This document shows, piece after piece, positions 18,538-28,262 of a DNA stretch of 64,000 bases. Every line of letters begins with the position of its first letter. Positions within the stretch are counted from its first letter, which is position 1. The translations under genes were made by a program, and so were the position numbers. Below the pieces are notes generated by a model, which was given only the letters and a program-made list of their open reading frames with translations, was not told where the DNA came from and ran no database searches. Source of the DNA: an uncultured Chthonomonas sp. (lineage in GTDB: Bacteria; Armatimonadota; Chthonomonadetes; Chthonomonadales; CAJBBX01); contig CAJBBX010000133.1 in NCBI GenBank assembly GCA_903951425.1, positions 1 through 64,000 on the forward strand. The letters run 5' to 3'.

Positions 18538-19332
18538 CTACCGCTTGAGGTGGATGCCGAACATGACGGCGCTGGCGCCGCCCCGGCCGGCCACCATGCT
18601 GGTGGCGGTGGTGGGGCCGATGGCGTTGGTCCAGGCCACATCCAGGGCCATGCTGTCATCGTCGGTCCGCGGCTGGTAGCAGGCCCGGATCGCCCAGGTC
18701 TCGGTGCGGGTAGCCGTGCCGCTCAGGCGGCTGTGGATGTTGTCGCCGTAGATGACGCCGCCGGCCTCGCCGGAGAAGGTGAGCCGATCCGTGGCGCGGG
18801 CGCAGATGCCCCCGCTGAAGGTGGCCAGGAAGTTGGGGAAGAAGATCGCCTTCGGGTTGAAGTAGAGCGTGGTGTGCGTGGGCATCTCGTGGGCCACCAT
18901 CACCTGCGTGGTGAGGTAGGTCCCGTTGTACTGCGATCCGCCCGGCGAGCAGACGCCCAGCTCGACGGCGTGCGTCGACTTCCGGGGGTCCTGCCAGCGG
19001 ACCATGGCCTCCACATCGCGCCCGCCGTAGGGGTAGCTGATGCTGTCGGCGGTCGTGCCGGTCTCCTTGTTGCCCACCGTGCCCCGGAGCAGGCAGGCCC
19101 AGGGCCCGCCCAGCCCGTAGAGGGCGCTCAGGCCGCCGTAGAGGTTGTCCTCGCGGCCGCCGAACGAGCGCAGGTCGGCCGAGAGCCGTAGCTGGCCCTG
19201 GGCGGGCACGTAGGGCGTATCGACGATGACGAGCCGGCCCAGGTCAAAGCCCGGCGCGTCGGCGGCGGCCGGCTGCAGGGCCATTCCGAGCAGGGCAGCC
19301 GCGACGGAAAGCCACGCCAGGCGGCGCATCAT
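18538..19332 (-). CDS. Exported protein, possibly outer-membrane beta-barrel
   Basis: The start is ATG 19332 (a second ATG follows at once), overlapping the stop of the upstream gene as ATGATG. The 264-residue protein has a clear signal peptide ('LSVAAALLGMALQPAAADA'). The rest is rich in alternating polar/aromatic strands, such as 'TTLYFNPKAIFF' and 'RTETWAIRACYQPR', and ends 'SAVMFGIHLKR', which suggests a beta-barrel or surface beta-sandwich. No family was recognised. Overlap with the isomerase-like gene implies translational coupling. Confidence 0.7.
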   Translation of the reverse strand: MMRRLAWLSVAAALLGMALQPAAADAPGFDLGRLVIVDTPYVPAQGQLRLSADLRSFGGREDNLYGGLSALYGLGGPWACLLRGTVGNKETGTTADSISYPYGGRDVEAMVRWQDPRKSTHAVELGVCSPGGSQYNGTYLTTQVMVAHEMPTHTTLYFNPKAIFFPNFLATFSGGICARATDRLTFSGEAGGVIYGDNIHSRLSGTATRTETWAIRACYQPRTDDDSMALDVAWTNAIGPTTATSMVAGRGGASAVMFGIHLKR

Positions 19333-20126
19333 CGAGCCCCGCACGCCTGCAGGCAGGCCTGCATGTGTCCGCGGGACTCGGCGGCGATGATGCAGCACTG
19401 CTCCAGGCTGTAGTCCTTGGCTCCGATGACCTCCAGGTCCACGGGGCCGGTGTAGCCATGCTGGTGCAGCACGCCGATGTAGCCGAGCAGGTCGATGTCG
19501 CCGCGTCCGTTGGCCTGCATCTCGGGCTTGCCGGGGTTCTGCTGCAGGCCCTTGCAGTCGCGGATGTGGACGTGCTTCACGCGGGAGACGACCGCCGCGA
19601 TGGCCTCCACGGGGTTCTCGCCGGCCCGGTGGATGTGCGACGGGTCCATGTCGATGCCGAACGCGGGCGAGCTGATCGCCGCCATGGCCTTCAGCGTGGT
19701 GGGCGTGTTGTAGATCGCGGCGCCGACGTGGGCTTTCACGCAGAGCGACACGCCGTAGCCCTGCGCCATGTCCGCCAGGCGGCCCAGCGAGCCGATGCTG
19801 GCCTGCAGGCTCTCCTCGTCGTCGCTCTTGCCGCCGGGGCCGCAGTTGACGATGGGGATGCCGATCTCCACGGCGGCCTGGAATGCGGCCTCCATGGTGG
19901 CCGGGTCCTGCGAGGGCTGCTCCATGCCGAGTAGCTCCAAGCCGTAGACCTCGGCCAGGCGCTTGATCTCCGGCGCCACCTCGCGCCAACGGGAGAGCGT
20001 CAGGTGGTCGCTCATGCCGTCGATGGCCGACAGCTCAATGCCGTCATACCCGGCCATGGCCAGATACTTGAAGGCGGCTTCCATGTCATAGCCGCCGAAG
20101 AGAACCGAATTCGCGCCTAGCTTCAC
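19329..20126 (-). CDS. Sugar phosphate isomerase/epimerase-like TIM-barrel protein
   Basis: The 265-residue protein belongs to the xylose-isomerase-like AP endonuclease 2 fold. Typical features are 'GYDGIELSAID', 'LELLGMEQPSQD', 'GIDMDPSHIHRAG' and 'VKHVHIRDCKG', which supply the metal-ligand His, Asp and Glu residues, and 'GPVDLEVIG' near the end. Such proteins isomerise or epimerise sugars or inositol derivatives. The start is GTG 20126 with gaggt about eight bases upstream. It is the first gene of a two-gene unit with the exported protein. Confidence 0.8.
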   Translation of the reverse strand: MKLGANSVLFGGYDMEAAFKYLAMAGYDGIELSAIDGMSDHLTLSRWREVAPEIKRLAEVYGLELLGMEQPSQDPATMEAAFQAAVEIGIPIVNCGPGGKSDDEESLQASIGSLGRLADMAQGYGVSLCVKAHVGAAIYNTPTTLKAMAAISSPAFGIDMDPSHIHRAGENPVEAIAAVVSRVKHVHIRDCKGLQQNPGKPEMQANGRGDIDLLGYIGVLHQHGYTGPVDLEVIGAKDYSLEQCCIIAAESRGHMQACLQACGAR

Positions 20127-20220
20127 GTGACGTTACCTCACTGCTTAGTCCGGCGCACTGCGCCGCGGTGTGTTGTTCGCCGCGGGGTGGTGTGAGTCCT
20201 GCCATAGCGCCCAGAAGGGC

Positions 20221-20256
20221 CGTCGGACGAGCCAGACAGGTCCGACTCGTCCGACG
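20221..20256 (-). terminator. Terminator-like hairpin
   Basis: An 11-bp perfect inverted repeat (cgtcggacgag / ctcgtccgacg) with a 14-base loop lies 23 bases after the stop of the glycoside hydrolase gene at 20279. It separates that gene from the downstream isomerase-like gene. There is no T-run. Confidence 0.5.
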
Positions 20257-20278
20257 TGTCATCCCGTCGATTGCCCGG

Positions 20279-22675
20279 CTACTCCTTGATCAGCCAGACC
20301 TCGCTGACCTGGGCGCCGCGGCCGATGGTCCGGTCCCAGCGTAGCTCGAGCGTGCCGCCAGCCGTGGCCTCGCGGGGAACGGGCCACTCCTGCGGGCCCG
20401 GCGCTGCCGGCGTGGCGACCGGGCCGTGGACCTTGGTGCGGCCGTTGGCGGTGAGCGTCATGGTGGGCTTGTAGCGCCCGCTGTAGACGGCGCGGACCCT
20501 GTACGAGGCGTTCGGGTCGAGGCCCGTGTAGCGCAGGATGAGCGGGCTGCCATAGAGCGTCTCGGCGTACTTGGCCCAGCTCAGCTTGTCGCCGGGCTGC
20601 GTATGGCGGAAGTCACACCGGGGGCTCTCCACGTGGCCGGGATCGTCGTCCCAGGCCTTCTGGTGGACCAGGTGCGGCTGGCGTCGGGCATCGCCCAGGT
20701 TGTCGTAGAAGCCACCCGCGCCCGGGTCCTCCCAGTTCAGAATGCGCTGGACGCCCGCCAGGAGGGTGGGCGTAGCGCTGATGGTCGTGAGCTTGGTCAG
20801 CTCCGCCTTGAGCCAGTCGCGGTCCCACAGCACCTGGTCCAGCGAGTCCATGATGGCCCCGCGCTCGGCTCCGCTGGCTCCCCAGAGCGGCACGCTCATC
20901 TGCATGCCGATGCTCTTGAACATCCTGCCGCCCAGGCTGAGCAGCTCCTGCTTCATCTCCGGCTCCACCGGTGCGGCGGCGGCGGCTTCGATGATGTCCA
21001 GGGCCTTGCCGATGGCCACCGGGACGCCTGCCTCGGCGCTGTCGGCCACTCCCGCGCGGAGGGCGGCGTAGACCTTCGCCTCGGTGGCCTTGTGGGCCAA
21101 CAGGCGGCGGCGCACGTAGGCGTGGTAGGTGGCGGCGGTAAGGGCCATCTGGTAGCGCCAGTTGGCCTGGAGCGAGGGCCGCTCATCGCCCACGGAGCGC
21201 CAGAAGGCCAGCGTCGCCTCGATGCCCTCGTTGGCCGCCACAGAGCCGCGCCAGGCCGCCTCCAGCCCGCGGAGCCCCTGCACCACGCGAGGCGCCACGG
21301 CCTCGCCGAAGTACCAGCGCGCGTAGTCGCGCAGGACCTCGTCCGTGGTCGCTTTGCCGTCCCACATGACGGCGCTCCAGACGGCCTTGTTCAGGTCATC
21401 CGTCACTCCGTCGGAGTAGGTGATGCCGCCGGTGGAGTTGGGGAGGGTGAGCCTGGCGATCCGGGCGTGCTCGTCGGGCCGGAACATGGGCGGCTCGCGG
21501 TTGAGCGTCAGCGCCCAGGCCTGGTCCCACTCGCGGGCGGGGTACTGGCACCGGACGGTGTGGCAGATATCGGGGTAGAGGCGGATCGGGTAGCGCTTCG
21601 GCGTCCGCGCACGCATGGCCGGGATGGTCTCCTCGGCCCATGGCCCGGCGGCCAGCCCCGCCAGCCACCTGGGCTGCTCCTTCTGCAGGTACTCGTAGAA
21701 CCAGTCGTTGTCGGCGCCCTTGAAGCCCTGGTTGGAGACCCACATCTGCGAGTTCGGGTGGTACCGCTTCATGATGGCGGTGATCTCGGCGCAGACGGGC
21801 AGCATGGTGTGGACCCACGGCTTGCACTGGTCGCAGGGGCATCCGGCAGGGTCGCCGCCGGGCACGAAGACGGCGTCCAGGTGCCGCATGGCCTTGAAGA
21901 GCTCGGTTCGGCGGCTCAGGATATACTTGCGGCCTACGGGCTTCGAGGGGCAGACCGGTTCGCCCGGCGTGACGCCCTGCGAGGCCATCTCCCTGGGCCA
22001 GACGTCGTCCAGCCCGTACCAGAGCCATACCTTCATGCCGTAGGAGTGGACCAGGTCGGCCAGCTTGCAGGTGAAGTCCAGGTTCTTGGCGCGGTCGTAC
22101 TTGGTGTCGAACGGGATGAGCTCGATGGCGTTCACGCCCCAGACCACCAGGTCACGGAGGTACTGCTCGAACTCCTTCAGGCCCCATCGATCGTAGCTGT
22201 TGGCGGTGGGCCGCCATCCGAGCTGGTGACCGCGAATCGCTTTGGCCGGAGCCGCCGCTAGGTCGAGCACAGGCGCCTCGACCTGGCCGGCGGTGCATGC
22301 CAGCAGGCGCAGGAGCCGCCCGGCGCCGAACATGAGGCCCCGGTCCGAAGCCCCGGTCACGACGATCCTGGCCCTTCCGGCCACCGCGTGGGAGACGATA
22401 CGGTACCCCTCGGGATTGCCCCCGCCGGAGCCCGTTCGGAGCACGATGACCGGGCCCGCCTTCGGCTCCTCGGACGCCACGGGCAGCTTCACGCCGGAGC
22501 GCTTGGCGACTTCCTCTGAGACCATCCGGGCCGCCAGCTTCACCATGGGCGTGGCTGAGGCCGGTGTAACGATCACGCCGCCGTTCAGCTTGAGCCCGGC
22601 GGCGGTGGCGGCTGGCGCACAAGCGGCGCTCAAGGCGAGCGCCGCCAGGGCCGGCAAGGCGTGGGTATACAGCAT
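20279..22675 (-). CDS. Secreted glycoside hydrolase, alpha-glucuronidase / hexosaminidase-like
   Basis: The 798-residue protein has a signal peptide to about residue 25. An N-terminal alpha/beta domain (~30-140) with 'VTPASATPMVKLAARMVSEEV' and 'GRARIVVTGASDRGLMFGAGRLLRLL' is the accessory domain found before GH20, GH67 and GH84 catalytic barrels. The barrel region shows 'RGHQLGWRPTANSYDRW', 'WGVNAIELIPFD', 'MKVWLWYGLDDVWP' and 'VPGGDPAGCPCDQC'. A C-terminal beta-sandwich ('NASYRVRAVYSGRYKP') ends the protein. The family is a glycosidase of this clan, but exact specificity is not resolved. Start ATG 22675 has ggagg upstream. Confidence 0.72.
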   Translation of the reverse strand: MLYTHALPALAALALSAACAPAATAAGLKLNGGVIVTPASATPMVKLAARMVSEEVAKRSGVKLPVASEEPKAGPVIVLRTGSGGGNPEGYRIVSHAVAGRARIVVTGASDRGLMFGAGRLLRLLACTAGQVEAPVLDLAAAPAKAIRGHQLGWRPTANSYDRWGLKEFEQYLRDLVVWGVNAIELIPFDTKYDRAKNLDFTCKLADLVHSYGMKVWLWYGLDDVWPREMASQGVTPGEPVCPSKPVGRKYILSRRTELFKAMRHLDAVFVPGGDPAGCPCDQCKPWVHTMLPVCAEITAIMKRYHPNSQMWVSNQGFKGADNDWFYEYLQKEQPRWLAGLAAGPWAEETIPAMRARTPKRYPIRLYPDICHTVRCQYPAREWDQAWALTLNREPPMFRPDEHARIARLTLPNSTGGITYSDGVTDDLNKAVWSAVMWDGKATTDEVLRDYARWYFGEAVAPRVVQGLRGLEAAWRGSVAANEGIEATLAFWRSVGDERPSLQANWRYQMALTAATYHAYVRRRLLAHKATEAKVYAALRAGVADSAEAGVPVAIGKALDIIEAAAAAPVEPEMKQELLSLGGRMFKSIGMQMSVPLWGASGAERGAIMDSLDQVLWDRDWLKAELTKLTTISATPTLLAGVQRILNWEDPGAGGFYDNLGDARRQPHLVHQKAWDDDPGHVESPRCDFRHTQPGDKLSWAKYAETLYGSPLILRYTGLDPNASYRVRAVYSGRYKPTMTLTANGRTKVHGPVATPAAPGPQEWPVPREATAGGTLELRWDRTIGRGAQVSEVWLIKE

Positions 22676-22815
22676 CGGTAGGCCTCCATTGGCAGTGGCA
22701 ATACTGGCGAACGCCCCGCCGGCCCCGCCGCGGTGGTGCGGGAGGACCGGCGGGGCATCAGGGGTCGCTCAGGTCTGGTTCCGGGCTCCGACCCGGGCGA
22801 TGCGTTCACCGTCGG

Positions 22816-23568
22816 CTAGAAGACGTTCTCGTTGCCGACCATCCACTTGGCATGGCCGTCGCGGTAGCCGCTGTTGCGCCCGTACACGCCGCCGCTCTGG
22901 GCGGAAGCGTGGACGGCGTGCTCCTCCAGCCAGAGCAGGTAGCGGTACGGCGTCACCTGGTAGTCCACACCGTTGATGTTCTTGATGAACTCCGTGTCCC
23001 AGAAGGAGGGCGGCGGGGCGTCGTCCTGGTCGCAGGATGGGTCGCCGCTCTGCCTCTTGTAGAAGCGGTAGCTGTTGTAGTAGTGGTCGTAGGCCATCTG
23101 GCCGCGCCACGCGATGAAGGCGTCGTCCTGAACACCGGCGTTCAGCGTCACGCCGCTGCCGTAGCCGGTCTCGGGAGGCGTCGGGTAGGTGAAGGTGTGC
23201 TGCGTCTTGTACTTGTCGGACGGGCAGTAGAAGCAGCCGAAGTTCTTGATGTAGGGCTGGAAGACGCGGACCATGAACCAGTTGTAGTTCGGGGCGCCCA
23301 TGGCGGCAGGGGGAACCACGATGGTCTTGGCGTTGTCCGCATAGACCGTGGTGCTGGGTCGGCCCCGGAACCAGAAGTTCATCTGGTCATAGTCCTGGGA
23401 GTACATCTGTGCGGCGAGGCAAAGCTGCTTCAGGTTGCTGATACAGCTGGCGCCCCTGGCCTTCTCCCGGGCCTTGGCGAAGACCGGGAAGAGGATCGCC
23501 GCCAGAATGGCGATGATGGCGATGACGACGAGCAGTTCAATGAGGGTGAAGCCACGACGACGTGACAT
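22816..23568 (-). CDS. DUF1559 prepilin-like protein
   Basis: ATG 23568 begins '[25 protein letters not shown]', a type IV prepilin N-terminal methylation motif (cleavage before F, Glu at +5) followed by a hydrophobic helix. The continuation '[22 protein letters not shown]' and 'MYSQDYD' are typical of the expanded DUF1559 family in Armatimonadota and Planctomycetes. The C-terminus has '[16 protein letters not shown]', the usual 'DGHAKW' ending. 250 residues. A sigma-70-type promoter lies upstream at 23668-23696. Probably a minor pseudopilin or surface structural protein; function unknown. Confidence 0.88.
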   Translation of the reverse strand: MSRRRGFTLIELLVVIAIIAILAAILFPVFAKAREKARGASCISNLKQLCLAAQMYSQDYDQMNFWFRGRPSTTVYADNAKTIVVPPAAMGAPNYNWFMVRVFQPYIKNFGCFYCPSDKYKTQHTFTYPTPPETGYGSGVTLNAGVQDDAFIAWRGQMAYDHYYNSYRFYKRQSGDPSCDQDDAPPPSFWDTEFIKNINGVDYQVTPYRYLLWLEEHAVHASAQSGGVYGRNSGYRDGHAKWMVGNENVF

Positions 23569-23667
23569 GGTGGTCCTTTCTCCTGAATGGCCACGTGTGA
23601 CGAACCGGCCCGGACCGGCTAACCCATTGCTCCGTCGTGAGCGGCCCATGCCGCCCATGCGTTCCAT

Positions 23668-23696
23668 AGTGTAGGCCCTTGTCTCAGAGTTGTCAA
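23668..23696 (-). promoter_or_regulatory. Sigma-70-type promoter of DUF1559 gene
   Basis: On the minus strand TTGACA (23696-23691) is followed after exactly 17 bases by TACACT (23673-23668). It lies about 100 bases before the ATG at 23568, leaving a leader near 90 bases. This is the best promoter match in the window. Confidence 0.75.
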
Positions 23697-23864
23697 TATC
23701 CCGTGAGCGGGAGCAGTCCCCATTTCGACGCCATGGCTGGGGCGCAGGCGGTGGCCTGGCCGCCCCGGCATCAGCACCCTCCAGGTTGTCCAGCAACGCA
23801 CCAGCGCCCCGGGAAGCCGAAGCCATCGAGGACGCTGGTGCGTGCTTCGGTTGGGGCGCTGGGT

Positions 23865-25657
23865 CTACGGTGCGATCGTCAGCGGACCGCTGGCGCTTCC
23901 TGCGTTGTAGTCGGCGTCCGCCGCGAACATCACGGTGAACGGGAACGCGCCCACGGTGGCCGGGGCCGTGAGGCTGGCCGAGGCCTTGCCGGAGGAATCG
24001 GTGAGGGCCGCGGCACTGGTCCACGGATCGCTGGATCCGATGCGGAACTGGAGCTGCAGGCCCGCGACGAGCGTGGTGGCGGCCGGCGCGCTCACCGTGA
24101 GGGCGGCGGAGCCATCGGAAGCTACGCCGTCCGCGTCGCCTTGGAACCGGACATAGAATGGTATGCGCTCCGGTGGTCGCCGGGGCGGTCACCGAGAGGG
24201 TGGCCTTGCCGTCGGCGCCGGTTGCGGCCGCGGCGTCGGTCCATGTGCCGCCGGCATCGACCTTGAACTGGAGGGTCTTGCCGGAGATGGCCGCGCTGTC
24301 CGAGGTCTTCGTCAGAGTGCCTGTGAGCGTGATCGTGTCGGAAGCGTAGCGGGTGACCGCGTCGGCGGCGACCGCGGTCGGAGCGGCGCTGAAGCTCAGC
24401 CGGAGCACGATGGCGTCATCGTCGTCGATAACCTGCGTGCCGGCGTACAGGGTCTGGAATGCGCCCGCAGTGGTGGGGAACGAACCTGTGGAGTACCCAT
24501 CGACGGTCGCATCGCCGGCGGCGTCCAGGGCGATGGCGCGGCCCTCTTCATACCCGTACCCGCCATAGTAGGTGCCGTAGACGAGGCCGGGGCTGCTCTT
24601 CACTGCGCCGGCTGTGACGGGGAAGCCGCCGCCGGCATGCCCGCAAACGGTTGCCTCGCCGGAGGCGTTGAGCGCTATGCCGCTGGCGCGATCTTCGTTC
24701 GTGCCGCCGAGGTAGGTGCTGTAGACCAGCCCGCTCCCGGTTGCGTTGAGCTTCGTGACGAACGCATCATCATTCGTGTTATTCGTGACATCATAAGAGC
24801 CGCCAACGGTCGGAAATGTGTCGTTGCAGTAGCCTGCGATGTAGGCCGCGCCCGTGGCATCCAGGGCGACCGCGTTCGCCCCGTCCAACGAATGTGCCGC
24901 CGATGTAGGTGGCATACCCCACCGCAGGGTCTACCACCAGCGGCCGCGAGGTGTCGTAGCGGGCCACCTGGAACGCCACGGTGTTCCGCTCCAGCGTGAA
25001 CGCGCAGGCGACGTGCTTGCGTACGCCGTTGGTGGTCTGGTAGGCGTAGGGGCGGTTCAGCGTCACGTCGCCGCACTCGGTGGAGGCGATCACCTTGCCG
25101 CCCGCGCTTCGCAGCGATCTCGCGCCCGAGACGACCATCCGAATGCGCTTCGGGTCGGCGCCGGGCTTCACGACGAAGTCGTACTCCAGCGTCCGGTCCT
25201 TGCCCGCGCCGTAGGTGACCAGGTCGATGCCGGGGTAGACGCCGGCCAGCTTAACGCGAGAGTAGATCGGAACCCTCGTCCGCCACTTAGCGGCATCGCT
25301 CCCGATGAGGTAGTTCACGATCCCAGGCTGCTTGTCGAGGCCGAAGGCGACGGCCTTCGGGTTGGGGCCCTGCATCCTGAGGCGGAGCGCGGTAGCCTTC
25401 ACGCCGTTACGGAGTGCGAGGACGAACTCATTCCCTGTCAGGAAGAGCGTCCCGCCGCCGCTGCGGGCGACGAACTGAACGGACTTCGGCCAGTGGCCCG
25501 TGTTCTTCTCGAACGTCAGTGGCAGCTAGGGCATAGAAACGCGCGGGCCGGGCGCCGATGGCTTGGCGACCACGGCCGTTGTTGCGACGGCACAGGCCAG
25601 GAGGGCCAGCGAGCGCGCGAACGCACGCAGAGACAGGTGGAGCGGTCCAATTGCCAT
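23865..25657 (-). pseudogene. Broken SBBP-repeat / Ig-like secreted protein
   Basis: Read from ATG 25657, a signal peptide is followed by an in-frame TAG at 25528-25526. The same frame then gives the N-terminal domain of SBBP-repeat proteins ('LPLTFEKNTGHW', 'TLFLTGNEFVLAL', '[15 protein letters not shown]'), clearly paralogous to the intact gene at 52612-55212. The frame breaks near 24891 by one extra base, after which SBBP beta-propeller repeats and an Ig-like repeat are read. A second extra base near 24157 breaks the second Ig repeat, which ends at TAG 23867-23865. Removing one T (minus strand) at each indel restores '[11 protein letters not shown]' and '[13 protein letters not shown]'. 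One stop and two indels make a pseudogene unless they are sequence errors. Confidence 0.8.
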
Positions 25658-25944
25658 GTGAGGCTCCTCGTCGGAATATAGCGAGCACCGCAACCGAGGC
25701 GAACGCTCAAGGCTCCAGGGCGCTTGCTCCCCTGGTTCTCTCCGTTCAGCATTACCAAGATGACGGCCGGACGGGAGAACTACCCATCGGCCCAGCTATC
25801 GCCTAATATGACACGCGGGCCGCGGTGCGCGCAAGCCGGGTTGCGGGGCAGATATGGTGAAAGGGCGAACGCCCGCCGCTGCCATCCGCCGCAGGTAGAA
25901 TGCCTGTGAGCGCCTGTACGGCGCACAGACCGTGGAGGCTGCCG
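25658..25944. other. Divergent intergenic region
   Basis: No gene is seen between the broken SBBP gene and the glycyl radical enzyme. A poor ATG at 25900 is in frame with the latter but lacks a ribosome site. No convincing promoter pair was found. Confidence 0.4.
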
Positions 25945-28173
25945 ATGTCGCCGGCGAACCAAGCCGAACTCCTCTTCTCCTTCAGCCGGGCCCATGCGTG
26001 GGCCGAAGCGCGGGGCATGGGTCACGACGAGGCGCTGGGCTGGGCCTGGGCCGAGGAGTGGCGGGCTCGAACGCCCGTGGTCGTGCGCGAATGCCTGCTC
26101 GCCGGCATGCCCGGCTCGCGGTCGCTCGTCCGCATGGGCGTCGGCGGGCTCACCTGCGACGGCGAGCCGCCGGCCGACCTTTCTGGCGCCGAGCTTAGCG
26201 AGGCCCACGCCACCATCGCCCTCTGGATGCCCCGCACCACCGGGGTGCGCTTCGCCGAGGCGATCCGGGACCGGTTCACGCCGGAAGAGCGCGAGGCCAT
26301 GGACGAGCCCTCGTTCGGCTGGGGCGGAGGCTGGGGCGGCCACGCGATCCTGGGCTACGAGGAGCCCCTGCGGGACGGCATCGTCGCCCTCGTCGCCCGA
26401 CTGGAGGCCGCCGAGGAGGCCGCGCGGTCGGCCGGAGCCGACCCCACTGAACTTGACTGGCGGCGCGGCACGCTGCATGTGGCCCGCGCCATCGGCGACT
26501 TCATCGGCGCTCATGCCGATCTGGCCGAGGCGCTGGCAGCGGAGGCCACCGATCCCGATGACGCGCGCCACTTCGCCGAGATCGCCGGCACCTGCCGCCG
26601 CGTCTCGCGAAGCCGCGCACGCGACATGCGCGAGGCCGTGCAGCTCCTCTGGATGCTCCACGTACTCGACGAGACCGACTCGCCGGGCCGCATCGACCAG
26701 TACCTGTACCCGTTCCTCGCCGCCGAGCCGGGCGAGACCGACTGCCAACGCGCTACGTCCGCCATGCCCGTGCTGGATGCGCTCTGGGGGCGGTTCGTGG
26801 CCTGCCGCAGCTGGAACGTCTGCTTGGGCGGCCAGACCGCCGACGGCCGCGACGCCGCCAACACCCTCTCATTCGCCTTCCTCGACCTGCAGGCCAAACA
26901 CCGCCGCGAGGCGCCGAACCTGAGCGTGAGGCTCTTCGCGGGCTCTGACCCGGCCCTGCGGCGACGCTGCACCGAGGTGATCGCTCTGGGCGCCGGCATG
27001 CCCGCCCTGTACAATGATGATACGCTGGTCCCCGCCCTCACCGACCTCGGCATCCCGCTGGAGCACGCCCGCAACTACGCCATGAACGGCTGTATGCAGG
27101 TGGACATCCAGGGCATGAGCCACATGGGCCTGGAGGACGGCGAGCTGAACCTGGCCAAGTGCCTTGAGCTGGCATTGCACCAGGGCCGCAGCCCCGTGAC
27201 CGGCAGTCAGGTCGGGCCGAAGACGGCTCCGCTCCCCGAGATCACGAGCCTGGAGCAGCTCAAGGAGCAGTTGCGCCTTCAGATCGAGCACGCCACGCGG
27301 CTCTTCACCCGGCGGGCCAACATCTTCCAGGAGGTGATCGCCGCGAGCGCGCCACACCTCTACCGCTCCCTCTTCCTGGCTGACTGCATCAGCCGCGGGC
27401 GCGACATGAAGCGCGGCGGGACGCTCTACAACCATGGCCAGTTCTTGACCGAAGGCGTGGCCAACACGGCCGACGCGCTGGCCGCTATCCGGATGCTGGT
27501 CTTCGAGGAGCGCTCACTCAAGCTGGCCGGTCTCGTTGAGGCGCTGGACCGCGACTGGGCCGGCGACGAGCCGCTGCTGCAGCGCATCCGCACCTGCGCG
27601 CCGCGCTTCGGTAACGACCTGCCGGAGGTGGACGCCCTGGCCGCCGAGGTGTTGGGCTGGTACTTCAACTGCCTCAACACGCTGACCACCTGGCGCGGAG
27701 GGCGCTACTCGGGCGGTCTTTGCACGTTTACCCGCGCACCGGGCTACGGCAAGCACCTGGCCGCCGGGGCCGACGGCCGGCGTGCCGGCGAGACTGTGGC
27801 CGACTCCTGCGGGGCCGCGCCGGGCCGCGACCGCGTGGGCCCCACCGCCCTCCTCCGCTCTGCGGCGCGCCTGCCTCAGCGGCTGGCCACCAGCGGCTTC
27901 TGCCTGAATCTGAAGCTCTCGCCCAGCGCCCTCCAGCCCGAAGACGCCGGCTCCATCGACCGCGCCACGGGCCTCTTCGCCGGCTACTTCGGCCTGGGTG
28001 GCCAGCAGCTCCAGGTGAACGTGGTCGACGCCGACGCCCTCCGCGCCGCCCAGGCCGACCCACAGGCGCACGCCGGGCTCATCGTGCGGGTGGGAGGCTT
28101 CTCGGCGCGTTTCGTTGCGCTCGATCGCGACCTGCAGGATGCCATCATCGCCCGGACGGAGCACGGGTTGTAG
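25945..28173 (+). CDS. Glycyl radical enzyme (pyruvate formate-lyase-like), divergent active site
   Basis: ATG 25945 is preferred over 25900 because gtggagg lies just upstream. The 742-residue protein is a glycyl radical enzyme. The C-terminal motif 'RVGGFSARF' with Gly718 matches RVxG[FYW], followed by 'LDRDLQDAIIARTEH' as in the family. The thiyl cysteine is C383 in 'NYAMNGCMQ', preceded by 'PALYNDDTL'. In diol dehydratases and choline lyase this loop is C-x-E, with Glu acting in catalysis; here the position is Gln385. No radical-SAM activating enzyme is encoded in the window, although activation is required in known members. The substrate is unknown. It precedes a GHL6-like hydrolase by 89 bases. 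Confidence 0.85.
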   Translation: MSPANQAELLFSFSRAHAWAEARGMGHDEALGWAWAEEWRARTPVVVRECLLAGMPGSRSLVRMGVGGLTCDGEPPADLSGAELSEAHATIALWMPRTTGVRFAEAIRDRFTPEEREAMDEPSFGWGGGWGGHAILGYEEPLRDGIVALVARLEAAEEAARSAGADPTELDWRRGTLHVARAIGDFIGAHADLAEALAAEATDPDDARHFAEIAGTCRRVSRSRARDMREAVQLLWMLHVLDETDSPGRIDQYLYPFLAAEPGETDCQRATSAMPVLDALWGRFVACRSWNVCLGGQTADGRDAANTLSFAFLDLQAKHRREAPNLSVRLFAGSDPALRRRCTEVIALGAGMPALYNDDTLVPALTDLGIPLEHARNYAMNGCMQVDIQGMSHMGLEDGELNLAKCLELALHQGRSPVTGSQVGPKTAPLPEITSLEQLKEQLRLQIEHATRLFTRRANIFQEVIAASAPHLYRSLFLADCISRGRDMKRGGTLYNHGQFLTEGVANTADALAAIRMLVFEERSLKLAGLVEALDRDWAGDEPLLQRIRTCAPRFGNDLPEVDALAAEVLGWYFNCLNTLTTWRGGRYSGGLCTFTRAPGYGKHLAAGADGRRAGETVADSCGAAPGRDRVGPTALLRSAARLPQRLATSGFCLNLKLSPSALQPEDAGSIDRATGLFAGYFGLGGQQLQVNVVDADALRAAQADPQAHAGLIVRVGGFSARFVALDRDLQDAIIARTEHGL

Positions 28174-28262
28174 CCTGCGACCGCCCGAACGGGACCGCAA
28201 CCCGGGAGTGCGCCGTTGACCCGGCTCGGCCGGGCCGTGAGAGAGGGGAGCGTTCACCGACC

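Noticed and set aside
20426-22261. 611-residue open frame on the plus strand
   Set aside because: Antisense to the secreted glycoside hydrolase; composition is that of a shadow frame.
25526-25528. TAG read-through (pyrrolysine or stop suppression) in the SBBP gene
   Set aside because: Two frameshifts occur in the same gene and no other gene in the window needs TAG read-through, so decay or error is simpler.
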